Below the pieces are notes generated by a model. The model was not told where the DNA came from, searched no databases, and saw nothing but the letters and a program-made list of their open reading frames with translations. Of a stretch of DNA of 64,000 bases, positions 40,690-49,871 are shown one piece after another; within the stretch, counting starts at the first letter, position 1, and every line of letters starts with the position of its first letter. The DNA is taken from positions 32,596-96,595 of the IMG/VR virus record IMGVR_UViG_3300020000_000011. One strand, given 5' to 3'. Made by a program: the position numbers and the translations under genes. This stretch comes from a virus.

Positions 40690-43600
40690 ATGGCGCTCTC
40701 CGATGTCGGTACCGCCTATGTGATCATCAAGGCCAACACCGAACAGTTGGCCGGAGACATCGGCAAGGGGTTCAAGAAGGGCGCCGCCGACGCTGACGAC
40801 GACATCGCCAAGTCCGGTTCCGAGGGCGGCAAATCGTACAAGAAGGGGATGCTCGGCGAGATCGGCGACGGCGAGATCGGCGACGGTGTCACCGAGTCGT
40901 TGAACACCCCGGAGATCAACAAGAACTCCGAGAAGGCCGGGGCCAACGTCTCGCGTCGCGTCAAGAAGGGCCACGACAAGGAGAACAAGAAGCACAACCC
41001 GTTCGCGTCGCTCGGCGACTCGCTGGGTCAGGTGTTCTCGGGGATGGCCAAGCTGAAGTGGCCCGCGATTCTGCTCGCCGCCCCCGACGTTCTCGGCGGT
41101 CTGGCCAACATCATCGGGGCGTCGCTGGCCGGGATCACCGAAGCCCTCGGGTTCCTCGTCGAAGCCGCCGCCGGTGCCGGTGCCGCACTGGTCGGGATCG
41201 GTGTCGTGGCGATCCCTGCGCTCGCCGTCCTGTTCGCCGCGTTCAAGGTCAGCACCGACGAACTCGACTCATTCAAGGAAGCCGCCAAGCCGCTCATCGG
41301 CCAGTGGAAGAACGTTGCCGTCGCGGTGCAGAAGAAGGTCCTCCCGGCGATGCTCGGGTTCCTCGAAACCAGCCAACTGCTGATCCCGATGTGGGTCGAG
41401 TTCGGTGACCACATCGGCACGATCGCAGGCAACTTCCTGACGATGGCCGGGAACGTGCTGACGTCGAACAAGAACCTCGACGCCTTCGCGACGATCATGG
41501 AGAACAGCGAGAAGTTCTTCGGTCTGATCTCCGAATCGCTGCTCGTCGTCTTCGATGCGTTGATCCCGGTGTTCGCCATCCTCGCGCCGCTCGGCGTGCA
41601 GTTCGCCGAGTCGCTCCGCAAGATGGCCGACCACCTCGCCGAGTTCCTCGCGCAACCCGGCAAGCTCGACGAACTGTCGGTCAAGTTCCAAGACTGGTAC
41701 GACAAACTCGCGCAGGTCTTTCGGATCATCGGCAACGTGTTCACCGCGCTGTGGGAGATCCTCGGTGTCGGCGCCGAGTTCGGCACGAGCATGTTCGATT
41801 CGTTGGAGAAGGTCACCGGCAAGTGGGCCGAGTGGACCCAGTCGATCGAGGGGCAGACCGCGTTGCAGGACTGGTTCGCCAAGTCGCAACCGTTGATGCA
41901 CGAGATCTGGTTGCTGATCAAGGACATCGCCGACATCGTCATCGGGCCGATCATCGACGTCGATTCGCAGCAGGGGACCATCGACTTCGTCCACACACTC
42001 CGCACCGACTGGTTGCCGACCTTCAAGGACATCTTCGACGCGTTGGGTAACGCCGGTGTCGGTGAGGCCCTTCAGACACTCGCCGACGCCCTCGTCGACT
42101 TCATCAACTCGTTCTCAGGGTCGTCGACGATCGTGGCGACCATCGACACCTTCGCCAAGGTCATCGAGGGCTTCGCCAAGGTGTTGTCGGACCCGTTGGT
42201 GGCCGAGGTCGCGCCGACGTTGGCGGCGATCTACGGCGGACTCGCGGTGTTCAAGTTCCTCAAACTCGACAACCTCGCCAAGGACGTCTTCGCCGTCGGC
42301 AGCGGGTTCCTCAACCTTGGCAAGGGTCTGTTCGCGACAGGTGAAGGGGTCGCTGCTGCGAAAGCGGCCGGTGGGCTGCAATCGCTCGGTGCGACGCTCG
42401 CTCCGATCGCCGGGCCGCTGCTGGCCGTCGCCGCGGCGATCGCAGCGATCTGGGCCGTGTGGCACTTCTGGGACGAGATCATGGCCGGGCTGAAGACTGC
42501 GTGGGAATGGTTCACGAAACTGTCGACGCCGATCCAGATCCTCGTCGGGATCCTCGCCGGGATGACGGCGATCATCATGGCCCCGCTGCTCGGGTTCATC
42601 GGGCTGATCTTCGGTGTCATCGCAGTGTTCAAGAACTGGGAAGCGATCGCCGGGTTCGTCGACCGAGTATGGGACGCTATATTCAACTTCTTCACGGGAC
42701 TGCCCGACCTGATCGGCAAGCTGCCCGGGTTGCTCGGCGGGGTCGGTCTGTCGATCCTCAACTTCTTCGAAGGGGTCGGCGAGTCGATCCTCGGGTTCCT
42801 CGGTCGCCTGCCAGGGATCATCGGTGGCGCCCTGCTCGGAGCGTTGACGGCAATCCCCGGTCTGGTGATGGACGCGCTCTCCGGGCTGGCCAACGTCGGG
42901 TTGGGGATCCTCCAGTGGATCGCCGACGGCATCGTCACCGCCGCGCCGGTCGTCGCCCAGTTCTTCACCGAGCTACCGATCAAGATCCTCGGCTGGGTCG
43001 GTCAGGCGTTCTCGGCGCTCACCGGCCTCGGCACGAACATCTTGCAGTGGATCATCGAGGGCCTCGTCGAATGGTTGCCGAAGGTCCTCGTGTTCTTCAT
43101 CAAGATGCCGTTCGAAATCCTCACCCTGCTCCGCAAGGCCAACGTCGAGATGGTCAAGATCGGCTGGCGGATCCTGATGTGGATGATCGACGGGCTGGTC
43201 GAAGCGTGGCCGTCGATTCTCGACTTCTTCAAGAAGCTGCCGCGCCGGATCATCGACGCCTTGGAAGCCGCCGGGAAGTTCCTGCTGTCGGTCGGCAGGT
43301 CGATCATCGACGGGATGTGGCAAGGCATCCAGACGGCGTGGGACATCGGCCTCGACTTCTTCAAGAAACTGCCACGACGGATCCTCGACGCGTTGATCAA
43401 CTCGGCCATGTGGCTGCGTGATGTCGGCAGCGGGATCATCAACGGGATGTGGCAGGGCATCCAGTCGTCGTGGGATGCCGGGCTGGAGTTCTTCACCGGG
43501 CTACCGGCGCGGATCATGGGCTACTTCACGTCGACGATCGACTGGCTGAAGCAGGTCGGCGGCGACCTGATCCAAGGACTATGGAACGGTATACAAGAGG

Positions 43601-44577
43601 TGTTCGCGTCGGTCAACGAGTTCTTCATGGGCATGCCCCAAGCCCTGCTCGACCTCGTCCTCGCCGGTGCCCCGATCGTCGCCTCGATCGGGTCGAGCGT
43701 CATCCAGTGGATCCTCGACGCGATCACCACCGCAGCCACCACCGTGTGGGACTGGTTCACCGGGCTGCCGCAAGCCCTCTGGGATCTCGTCAGTGGCGCC
43801 TCGCAGAAGATCATCGACATCGGTAGCGACGCCATCGGCTGGATCGTCAGCGGCCTCGTGTCCGTCGCCCAGGACGTGTGGAACTGGTTCCTCGACTTCC
43901 CGCAGGCGGCGTGGGACACCGTCAGTGGGATCTCGCAGAAGATCATGGACATCGGCCTCGACGCCATCGGTTGGATCCTCGACGGCATCCACGACGCCGA
44001 GGTCGACCTGTGGACCTGGTTCACCGAACTCCCCGGCGTCGTATGGCAGAAAGTACAGGACGTCTCACAGAAGGTCATCGACATCGGCAAGGACATGATC
44101 GGCTGGATCGTCGAAGGCTTGGAGGGGTTGGCCTCCACCCTGTGGACGACGTTGACCGAGGCGCTGCCGTCGCCGTCGGATGTGATGGGGGCGATCAAGG
44201 GGATCTTCACCTCGGCGATCAACCTGCTGCCCGATCTCACCCCCGGCTTCGATGTGCCCGGCGTCCCGTTCTTCGAAATGGGTGGCATCATCCCGGGTTC
44301 GGCGTTGGGCATGCCGGTGATCGTCGGTGAACGGTTCAAGTCGGAAGCGATCGTGCCGATGGAACGTCCCGGCCGTGCGCTGGCCGTGATGCAACAGGCG
44401 GGCCTCGACAAGATGGTCCTCAACGCCTACATGGGTTCATCCACTGACGCACCGGCCGGTGTCGCCGGGCGCGACGTCACCATGTTGCACATCGACCGGG
44501 CCACGATCACCGCTCCAGTCGACGCCGACATGATCGTCCAGAAGATCGCCACCGCATACAGGAGAATGGCGTCATGA
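40690..44577 (+). CDS. tape measure protein, 1295 aa
   Basis: The longest gene, directly after the chaperones. N-terminal helical region with Lys/Glu; several hydrophobic segments (e.g. ILLAAPDVLGGLANIIGASLAGI; VGILAGMTAIIMAPLLGFIGLIFGVIAV); residues ~700-1160 contain repeated Trp-bearing helices (IQWILDAITTAATTVWDWFTGLP, IGWIVSGLVSVAQDVWNWFLDFP) about 40 residues apart. It sets tail length, and at ~0.15 nm per residue would imply a tail near 190 nm. Starts 9 bp after the chaperone stop, beside palindrome AGGCGCGCCT (40680-40689). Confidence 0.92.
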   Translation: MALSDVGTAYVIIKANTEQLAGDIGKGFKKGAADADDDIAKSGSEGGKSYKKGMLGEIGDGEIGDGVTESLNTPEINKNSEKAGANVSRRVKKGHDKENKKHNPFASLGDSLGQVFSGMAKLKWPAILLAAPDVLGGLANIIGASLAGITEALGFLVEAAAGAGAALVGIGVVAIPALAVLFAAFKVSTDELDSFKEAAKPLIGQWKNVAVAVQKKVLPAMLGFLETSQLLIPMWVEFGDHIGTIAGNFLTMAGNVLTSNKNLDAFATIMENSEKFFGLISESLLVVFDALIPVFAILAPLGVQFAESLRKMADHLAEFLAQPGKLDELSVKFQDWYDKLAQVFRIIGNVFTALWEILGVGAEFGTSMFDSLEKVTGKWAEWTQSIEGQTALQDWFAKSQPLMHEIWLLIKDIADIVIGPIIDVDSQQGTIDFVHTLRTDWLPTFKDIFDALGNAGVGEALQTLADALVDFINSFSGSSTIVATIDTFAKVIEGFAKVLSDPLVAEVAPTLAAIYGGLAVFKFLKLDNLAKDVFAVGSGFLNLGKGLFATGEGVAAAKAAGGLQSLGATLAPIAGPLLAVAAAIAAIWAVWHFWDEIMAGLKTAWEWFTKLSTPIQILVGILAGMTAIIMAPLLGFIGLIFGVIAVFKNWEAIAGFVDRVWDAIFNFFTGLPDLIGKLPGLLGGVGLSILNFFEGVGESILGFLGRLPGIIGGALLGALTAIPGLVMDALSGLANVGLGILQWIADGIVTAAPVVAQFFTELPIKILGWVGQAFSALTGLGTNILQWIIEGLVEWLPKVLVFFIKMPFEILTLLRKANVEMVKIGWRILMWMIDGLVEAWPSILDFFKKLPRRIIDALEAAGKFLLSVGRSIIDGMWQGIQTAWDIGLDFFKKLPRRILDALINSAMWLRDVGSGIINGMWQGIQSSWDAGLEFFTGLPARIMGYFTSTIDWLKQVGGDLIQGLWNGIQEVFASVNEFFMGMPQALLDLVLAGAPIVASIGSSVIQWILDAITTAATTVWDWFTGLPQALWDLVSGASQKIIDIGSDAIGWIVSGLVSVAQDVWNWFLDFPQAAWDTVSGISQKIMDIGLDAIGWILDGIHDAEVDLWTWFTELPGVVWQKVQDVSQKVIDIGKDMIGWIVEGLEGLASTLWTTLTEALPSPSDVMGAIKGIFTSAINLLPDLTPGFDVPGVPFFEMGGIIPGSALGMPVIVGERFKSEAIVPMERPGRALAVMQQAGLDKMVLNAYMGSSTDAPAGVAGRDVTMLHIDRATITAPVDADMIVQKIATAYRRMAS

Positions 44578-45593
44578 CCTATCCGGCGAACTGGCCCACC
44601 CCGGGCAAGATGCACTTCCGGTTGACCGAACCGCGCCTCGGCCAGTTGGATCTCGACTGCGACGCCGGGTACGTCGTGTCGTCCTACGACCTCGGGTTCC
44701 CGGCCGTGCGCGAGGTGTCGGTACCGAACTCGCTCGACGACGGCACGTACGACATCTCGCACTTCTACGGGGCGCGCAGCATCACGCTCGATGTGATCGT
44801 GAAGCCGCACACCGGCCTCGACTCGACGTCGTCGCCGACTGCTGCTGAAGCGGTGCTGCGTGACCGGCTGCTGGCCTACATGTACCCGGGTGTGCGACCG
44901 ACGCTGATCTTCTCCGAGCACCAGGACGCTCGGGTCAAGCAGGTGATGTTGCGTGGCGCGCAAGGGTCGGTGGCGGTCAGCCGACGGAACTACAACAAGA
45001 TCAGCGCCTCGTGGGTCGCGCCGCGTGGTGCGCTGCTGTCGTGGGATCCGCAGTGCTACGCGTACATGTTCTCGTCGAACACCGCCGACACCCAGTCCCA
45101 GACGATCCACAACAACGGGTCCGCTCCGGCGCACTGGCAGGCGACACTGGTCGGTGAGTCGATCAAACCGCGGTTCATCCTCAACGGTCAACAGGTGCTG
45201 CAACTCGACTACGAGACGTCGGTCGGTGACACGATCGTCATCGACTCGTTCTCGCGGACCGTGACGATCGACGGTGTGCAAACCGGCTACAAGTACGTCG
45301 GTGGCAACGCCTCTTGGGCGCAGGTCCCGCCGGGCGCCTCGACGTTGACGATCGAGCAGGACACGTACACGGTCGAGGGGTACCCGTTCGCCTACTGGCA
45401 GCCGACCGCGCCGATCGTTCCGAACCCGGCGAAGACACCGACGAACTGGGCGACGCCGCCGGGAACGACTCCGCCGAACAACCCGCCTCCTGGTGGTAAG
45501 CCGCCGTGGGCGTGGACCACGAGGATCGACCCGAGCACCGGGGAGCCGGGCCGGTTGGATATCAACTTCTGCTTCTACGACACATTCGTATGA
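44574..45593 (+). CDS. distal tail protein (Dit-like)
   Basis: 339 residues, ATGA overlap with the tape measure. N-terminal half (LDLDCDAGYVVSSYDLGFPAVREV...ARSITLDVIV) has the Dit beta-sandwich pattern; the second half is a further beta domain with a Pro/Thr-rich C-terminal segment (TPTNWATPPGTTPPNNPP). Position after the tape measure is the usual one for the tail-tip hexamer joining tube to hub. Confidence 0.75.
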   Translation: MTYPANWPTPGKMHFRLTEPRLGQLDLDCDAGYVVSSYDLGFPAVREVSVPNSLDDGTYDISHFYGARSITLDVIVKPHTGLDSTSSPTAAEAVLRDRLLAYMYPGVRPTLIFSEHQDARVKQVMLRGAQGSVAVSRRNYNKISASWVAPRGALLSWDPQCYAYMFSSNTADTQSQTIHNNGSAPAHWQATLVGESIKPRFILNGQQVLQLDYETSVGDTIVIDSFSRTVTIDGVQTGYKYVGGNASWAQVPPGASTLTIEQDTYTVEGYPFAYWQPTAPIVPNPAKTPTNWATPPGTTPPNNPPPGGKPPWAWTTRIDPSTGEPGRLDINFCFYDTFV

Positions 45594-45606
45594 TCGGGTA
45601 TATCTC

Positions 45607-46881
45607 ATGTCGATGATCATGCCGCCGTTCCCGCAAGTGCTGGAAGAGGCCCCGCACCTGTGGCAGATCCTGGTCGTCAACGGCGCCGAGCGCGTCGTGC
45701 TCGACCAGTGGACGTCGTTGTCGATCAGCGAAGACCACGACGGTGTCCGCATCGAACTGGAAGTCAACGGCATAGACCCGATGATCGCCGTGATGCGAAT
45801 GATGGTCACCGACCTGGAGTTCTACTGGAACGATCAACTCACCTACCTGGTCCGCATCGCCGACGCCGAAGACACCCTGACCCGCGACGGCCACGCCGTG
45901 CACTTCTCCTGCGTCGGCTACGAGAAGCTGTTGGAGCGTCGCATCCTGCGTCCCAACGACGGCCTCGGGGCCGAAGGCACGTACGTGCTCGACACGCTCG
46001 ACATCGACGCCGCCTGGTCGCTGATCGCCTACACCCAAGCGAAGCTGTCGTTCGGGATCACCCGTGGCACGACCGCTCACGGGGTCCGCCGTCAGCGTTC
46101 GTTGAACTGGGGCGACACGATCATCGAGTGCATCAACAACTTCGCCGAGTCCGACGCCGGGTTCGACTGGTGGATCGACGCCCACAAGGTGTGGTGGGCG
46201 CAGAAACCGCGGCGTGGCACCGCTCACGACGTCGAGTGGCGGTGGGGCGGTGAGATCGCCGAACTCGTCCGGCAGTCGGCGATGGAGGATTACGCGTCGC
46301 TGGTGGTGACGACCGGCGCCCAGAACGAAACGTCGATCCCTGACCCACCGAACCCCGACCGTGTCTACCCGCCACCGGCGCCGCAGATGGTGCAACTGGC
46401 CACCAAGCCGCTCGGGCTGTGGGAAGTCGCTGTGTCGTACTCGGATGTGATCACCGAGCCGTCGCTGCTGGAGAAGGCGAACTGGCACCTGTCCGACCTG
46501 GCCACGATCCGCCCGACGTACAAGATCACGCTGGAACCGGGGATCTGGAACCCTGGTTTCAAGATCGGTGACACGCTGGTGATGCGCGTCGCCAGTGTGG
46601 CCCGCCTCAACATCAAGGTCCCGATACGGATCGAGGAAGTCCAGATCGGGATCACCGCCGACGGCGAAGAAGCGGTGGCCATGTCGGTGCGCGCCGAGGA
46701 AGCCGAAACGTTCATCACCCCGACGGCGACACCGCTCGACGAACCGGACCCGCAGATCGCTCCGGCGCTGTACGGGCGCACCGTCGCCCACCACCGGCTG
46801 AAGCCGTGGGATGACCTGGCGGCAGTGATGCGGACCGTCAACCAGCGCCTCGGACGGCAAGAACGCTCTCCGAGCGCCTGA
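45607..46881 (+). CDS. tail hub protein (Tal/gp27-like)
   Basis: 424 residues starting MSMIMPPFPQVLEEAPHLWQI (ATG 45607; ATGs at 45613 and 45619 also possible). The N-terminal domain has alternating strands (WTSLSISEDHDGVRIELEVNG; LTYLVRIADAEDTL), as in baseplate-hub proteins, followed by a helical and a further beta region. A TATGAT box (45590-45595) lies 11 bp upstream. Downstream of Dit, as usual for siphophage hub or tail-associated proteins. Confidence 0.7.
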   Translation: MSMIMPPFPQVLEEAPHLWQILVVNGAERVVLDQWTSLSISEDHDGVRIELEVNGIDPMIAVMRMMVTDLEFYWNDQLTYLVRIADAEDTLTRDGHAVHFSCVGYEKLLERRILRPNDGLGAEGTYVLDTLDIDAAWSLIAYTQAKLSFGITRGTTAHGVRRQRSLNWGDTIIECINNFAESDAGFDWWIDAHKVWWAQKPRRGTAHDVEWRWGGEIAELVRQSAMEDYASLVVTTGAQNETSIPDPPNPDRVYPPPAPQMVQLATKPLGLWEVAVSYSDVITEPSLLEKANWHLSDLATIRPTYKITLEPGIWNPGFKIGDTLVMRVASVARLNIKVPIRIEEVQIGITADGEEAVAMSVRAEEAETFITPTATPLDEPDPQIAPALYGRTVAHHRLKPWDDLAAVMRTVNQRLGRQERSPSA

Positions 46882-46900
46882 GCGAACTACCATTCCGCCC

Positions 46901-47734
46901 ATGCTCCAGATCGTGAAGGCCCCGGCCCTGCGAGCCGCGAAGAACGGACTCGTCGAAGTCGGCAACAGAATCGACGTCGGTGACGAGAAGTGGGAAGACG
47001 GGGTGACGTTCACCCCCCACGGTTGCCAGACGATCTTCGCTCACTCGCCCGGCTGCCCGTCCGAGAACAAGTCACCGTTCCACGACTGCACCCCGGCCGT
47101 CTCCGCGCACGCCTGGCTGCTGGAGGTGGGCCTCCAATGGTCGATGATGGACATGGGCGCCGACCCCAAGGACATCCTCACCGAAGCCTTTGAGATCGGC
47201 ACCTCGGCCGTCTTGGAGCGTCTCACGTGGGAAGGCGTCGTCGACGTCGCTGCCGGGTCGCCGCTGGTGCTGCCGACGATCTCGGGAACGATCTCGACCG
47301 GCGGGATCTCCGGTCGGGTGATGGGCACTGCCGCCGTCCCCCCGGTCCTGACGACCACCGCGCTCGACGTCGGGTCGGCCACCAACATCGCCAAAGCGGT
47401 CGGGATGGTCGAAGCGAAACTGCTCGACGCCTCCGACCACATCGGTCAGGCCGGGACGATCTTCATGTCGCCGGTGATCGCCTCCCAAGCCGCCGGAGCC
47501 GGAGTGTTCGACCCCGACAACCTCGTCACCCGGGCGACCGGGTCGCAGGTCATCGTCGGCAACTTCGACTCCGACAAGATCATCGGGGTGATCGGCGAAG
47601 TCGACGTGTACCTCGGCAGCGTCATCGTGTTGGAGGCCACCGAACGATCGAAGAACGAGTGGGTCGGCCGGGCCGAACGACGGGCGGTCGCGGTGTGGAA
47701 CCCGTGCGGTGTGTTCTCGGCGACGATCACCTGA
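46901..47734 (+). CDS. probable virion protein, capsid-fold candidate, 277 aa
   Basis: TACCAT (46888-46893) is seven bases before the ATG: leaderless. N-terminal region has four Cys/His positions (GCQTIFAHSPGCPSENKSPFHDC). The middle (LTEAFEIGTSAVLERLTWEGV; AVGMVEAKLLDASDHIG) and the end (IGEVDVYLGSVIVLEATERSKNEWVGRAERRAVAVW) recall the helix and P-loop/A-domain strands of encapsulin or HK97-type shells. It is not the main capsid gene, so it may be a minor shell or tail-tip protein. This is inference. Confidence 0.5.
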   Translation: MLQIVKAPALRAAKNGLVEVGNRIDVGDEKWEDGVTFTPHGCQTIFAHSPGCPSENKSPFHDCTPAVSAHAWLLEVGLQWSMMDMGADPKDILTEAFEIGTSAVLERLTWEGVVDVAAGSPLVLPTISGTISTGGISGRVMGTAAVPPVLTTTALDVGSATNIAKAVGMVEAKLLDASDHIGQAGTIFMSPVIASQAAGAGVFDPDNLVTRATGSQVIVGNFDSDKIIGVIGEVDVYLGSVIVLEATERSKNEWVGRAERRAVAVWNPCGVFSATIT

Positions 47735-47750
47735 TCTGCATAACGCGCTG

Positions 47751-47781
47751 TAGACTGCCTGGCCTAGACACAGACTTGGAG
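47751..47781 (+). promoter_or_regulatory. promoter and CTAGACACAGAC leader
   Basis: -10 TAGACT (47751-47756) followed by CTAGACACAGAC (47764-47775) and GGAG (47778-47781) eight bases before the ATG at 47790. Same layout as the MoxR/VWA promoters but with a weaker -10. Confidence 0.55.
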
Positions 47782-47789
47782 ACGACGAG

Positions 47790-48299
47790 ATGACAACACA
47801 GACCACCGGCTACTACGAGGTACGCGACGGGGCGACCCGAGTCCTCCAATTCGGTGGCCAGCTTCTCGCCGAGGTGTCATCGAGGCGTACTGGCGCGCCA
47901 CGCTGGACCGAGCTACGCCTGTACAAGACCGAAGCCGGTGCGTACGTGATGGAGAAGATCGGCGCATCCGTCGTCGTTCACGCACCGTCGTGCCCGGACA
48001 TCAAGCCGCCGCTGCCACGCTTCCAAGAGATGCACCCCGGCGACGACCCGGCCGATGGGAACTGGTGGTTCTGTGAACGGTGCGGCGACGTCGCCGTGCG
48101 TGACATCACCACGCTGCTCATCGAGGCGAACCGCTACTGGGCGTTGATCTCCGAGGACCCGGCGCAGATCGTCGACTCGTTGTACCGGCGCAAGGACGGG
48201 GCACGGTCGATGCCGAGGATGTCGCTCGACTTACTGGACGAGGCATCCAGAAACGACCCGGCGATCTTGGAGTCGTTCAAGTCAGAGTTCGTGCTCTGA
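47790..48299 (+). CDS. hypothetical protein with Cys pair, 169 aa
   Basis: MTTQTTGYYEVRDGATRVLQFGG... N-terminal beta domain, central Cys (APSCPD) and a WWFCERCGD pair near residue 95 that could form a zinc site, then helices to the C-terminus. Own promoter of the accessory class, so probably not virion structural. Function unknown. Confidence 0.68.
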   Translation: MTTQTTGYYEVRDGATRVLQFGGQLLAEVSSRRTGAPRWTELRLYKTEAGAYVMEKIGASVVVHAPSCPDIKPPLPRFQEMHPGDDPADGNWWFCERCGDVAVRDITTLLIEANRYWALISEDPAQIVDSLYRRKDGARSMPRMSLDLLDEASRNDPAILESFKSEFVL

Positions 48300-48302
48300 C
48301 AC

Positions 48303-48578
48303 GTGGTCACGCTGATCCGGCGGTTGGCGCTGCCAATCGCCATCACCTCCATCGTCGTCAACGCGTTGATGCTCGTCGTGTCGTTGCTGATCTGGTGGCT
48401 GGCGTTCGTGAAGGGCTGGCTCGACGAGGTCGAGTTCGTCGCGCACGTGTCGATGTTGGCGCTGGTGTTCTCGGCGGTGTCCGGTGTTGCTGCGGCGGTC
48501 GCTGGTGTACTGGCTCTCGTGCCGACCGATGATCTGATCGAGATCGACGATAACCTTGGTGACATGCAGGAGCGGTGA
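48303..48578 (+). CDS. two-helix membrane protein, 91 aa
   Basis: GTG start three bases after the previous stop. Hydrophobic helices at ~8-38 (IAITSIVVNALMLVVSLLIWWLAF) and ~48-72 (VSMLALVFSAVSGVAAAVAGVLALV), then an acidic tail (DDLIEIDDNLGDMQER). Holin-like topology; last plus-strand gene before a terminator. Confidence 0.65.
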   Translation: MVTLIRRLALPIAITSIVVNALMLVVSLLIWWLAFVKGWLDEVEFVAHVSMLALVFSAVSGVAAAVAGVLALVPTDDLIEIDDNLGDMQER

Positions 48579-48596
48579 GACTGCAACACCGCACAG

Positions 48597-48631
48597 ACAG
48601 CCCCTCCTAACCGGGGGGCTGTTTCGTTTCA
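48597..48631 (+). terminator. intrinsic terminator between convergent units
   Basis: ACAGCCCC (48597-48604) pairs with GGGGCTGT (48615-48622), followed by TTCGTTTC. It closes the rightward structural/accessory transcription and lies at the 3' end of the leftward ERF operon. Confidence 0.8.
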
Positions 48632-48820
48632 GTCGTCGGGTTGCGGGAACGGCACGGTGCGTGGATCGGCGCGGACGAAGATCCCGCTGTTGGTCGGCAT
48701 CCCGCACCACGAGCAGCGATCGCTGCCGTCGATGGCGCTGACCCCGATCGCTTGCACCGGTGAACGGTCCGGGTTCATCCTCGTCCAGCACGGGCCGCAG
48801 GCGACCTGGTTCCAGTTCAC
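48629..48820 (-). CDS. zinc-ribbon protein, 63 aa
   Basis: GTG in GTGA overlap with the upstream gene. CGPCWTR and CSWCGMP about 30 residues apart form a two-CxxC ribbon. Last gene of the ERF operon. Probably nucleic-acid associated; function unknown. Confidence 0.65.
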   Translation of the reverse strand: MNWNQVACGPCWTRMNPDRSPVQAIGVSAIDGSDRCSWCGMPTNSGIFVRADPRTVPFPQPDD

Positions 48821-48912
48821 TGCGACACCACCGCTCGACACCCGACGATGATCACCAACCACATGAGCGCGCCGACACCCAACCAGGCGACCATCTTCCA
48901 GTCCCAGTTCAC
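48817..48912 (-). CDS. single-pass membrane peptide, 31 aa
   Basis: VNWDWKMVAWLGVGALMWLVIIVGC... is one hydrophobic helix. The GTG directly follows the ERF stop (TGAGTG) and the stop overlaps the next GTG. Support is from tight spacing only. Confidence 0.55.
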   Translation of the reverse strand: MNWDWKMVAWLGVGALMWLVIIVGCRAVVSQ

Positions 48913-49557
48913 TCAGTCCGCGCCGACCGTGTCGTCGGCGGGTTCCTCGGGGGCGTCGCTCTCGATGATCTCCAGGTACGCCTCGACTTGGTTCAGCCAC
49001 TCGGCGTCTTCGAACAGGGCCTTGCCGGACAACCGGCGATCCTCACGTTCGGCGAACGACTTCATCTCCAGCTTCTGCTTGTCGGACAGTTCCGTCAACC
49101 GTCGCAGGACGTCGTCGACACGACCGGCCCGCGGGTTCTCTTCCGCCGTCGCCGCTCCAGTGTCGACCGATCCGGCGCGCCCGTCGTCGTCTTCTGTCGC
49201 CAGGCCGAGGATCGACAACAGGGCATACCGGCGGGCGAAGCTGATCGCCGAACCGACGCCTTGCGGGGTGGATCCGGCCGGGCGGATCAACAGCGGGGGG
49301 AACTCGATGTACTGGCCCGAGGTGTGCCACAACACGGTGGCGACACCGTCCATCGTGGGGACCTGCGTCAGGGCGAGATCGTTCTCTTTCAGGTGCGGGC
49401 GGATCGCATCCAGCACGACGTTGAGTGGGGCGTACGAGTAGCTGTACTTGTCCATCTCTGCGGTCGCGGTGCGGGGGATGTCGTCCATCGCGTTAAGCGC
49501 GGCGACGAACGCCGGGACGACTTTGTCGAACGGTTCGGATGCTTCGAATGAGGCCAT
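48913..49557 (-). CDS. ERF-family single-strand annealing protein
   Basis: 214 residues. ERF features: AMDDIPRTATAEMDKYSYSYAPLNVVLDAIRPHL (~20-53) and GSAISFARRYALLSILGLATEDDD (~98-121). ERF proteins anneal complementary strands in phage recombination and genome circularisation. ATG 49557 is chosen because AGAAAGCAGG precedes it; the longer ORF would include the leader. The last ~90 residues are an acidic helical tail. Confidence 0.88.
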   Translation of the reverse strand: MASFEASEPFDKVVPAFVAALNAMDDIPRTATAEMDKYSYSYAPLNVVLDAIRPHLKENDLALTQVPTMDGVATVLWHTSGQYIEFPPLLIRPAGSTPQGVGSAISFARRYALLSILGLATEDDDGRAGSVDTGAATAEENPRAGRVDDVLRRLTELSDKQKLEMKSFAEREDRRLSGKALFEDAEWLNQVEAYLEIIESDAPEEPADDTVGAD

Positions 49558-49573
49558 CAGGTGCCTGCTTTCT

Positions 49574-49599
49574 GGGTCTGGGTCACGGAGCACAGTATA
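49574..49599 (-). promoter_or_regulatory. ERF promoter and GACCCAGACCC leader
   Basis: Minus strand: TATACT (49594-49599), then GTGACCCAGACCC (49574-49586), then AGAAAG and the ATG at 49557. The same -10/repeat/ribosome-site order as the plus-strand accessory promoters. Confidence 0.68.
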
Positions 49600-49670
49600 A
49601 CTGGCTACACTCGGAAACTTTCTTTCCCAGATCGTTTACATCGGCCGGTCGAACGTCGCTTCGTAGAAGT

Positions 49671-49871
49671 GTGAACGAAGACATGCAACTACTCAGGTCC
49701 TTGCCGATGCCAACCCAGAAGGCGCTGCTGCGCGACTGGGTCGAACGGAGGCGGCTCGGGACGCTCCGCGGTGAGGGCCTCGCCTCCCACGCCGGGTACA
49801 TCAACATGATCGCCCAAGAGCAGGGGGTCACCATCGACGAGATCCTGGCGCTCGACTGGTACCCCGTCTGA
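49671..49871 (+). CDS. small helical protein, 66 aa
   Basis: GTG 49671 (VNEDMQLLRSLPMPTQKALL) or ATG 49683. The helical C-terminus LASHAGYINMIAQEQGVTIDEILAL resembles a small HTH. Nearly all of it is antisense to the C-terminal part of the ORF at 49689-50090. A TAGAAG box lies just upstream but at poor spacing. Function unknown. Confidence 0.5.
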   Translation: MNEDMQLLRSLPMPTQKALLRDWVERRRLGTLRGEGLASHAGYINMIAQEQGVTIDEILALDWYPV

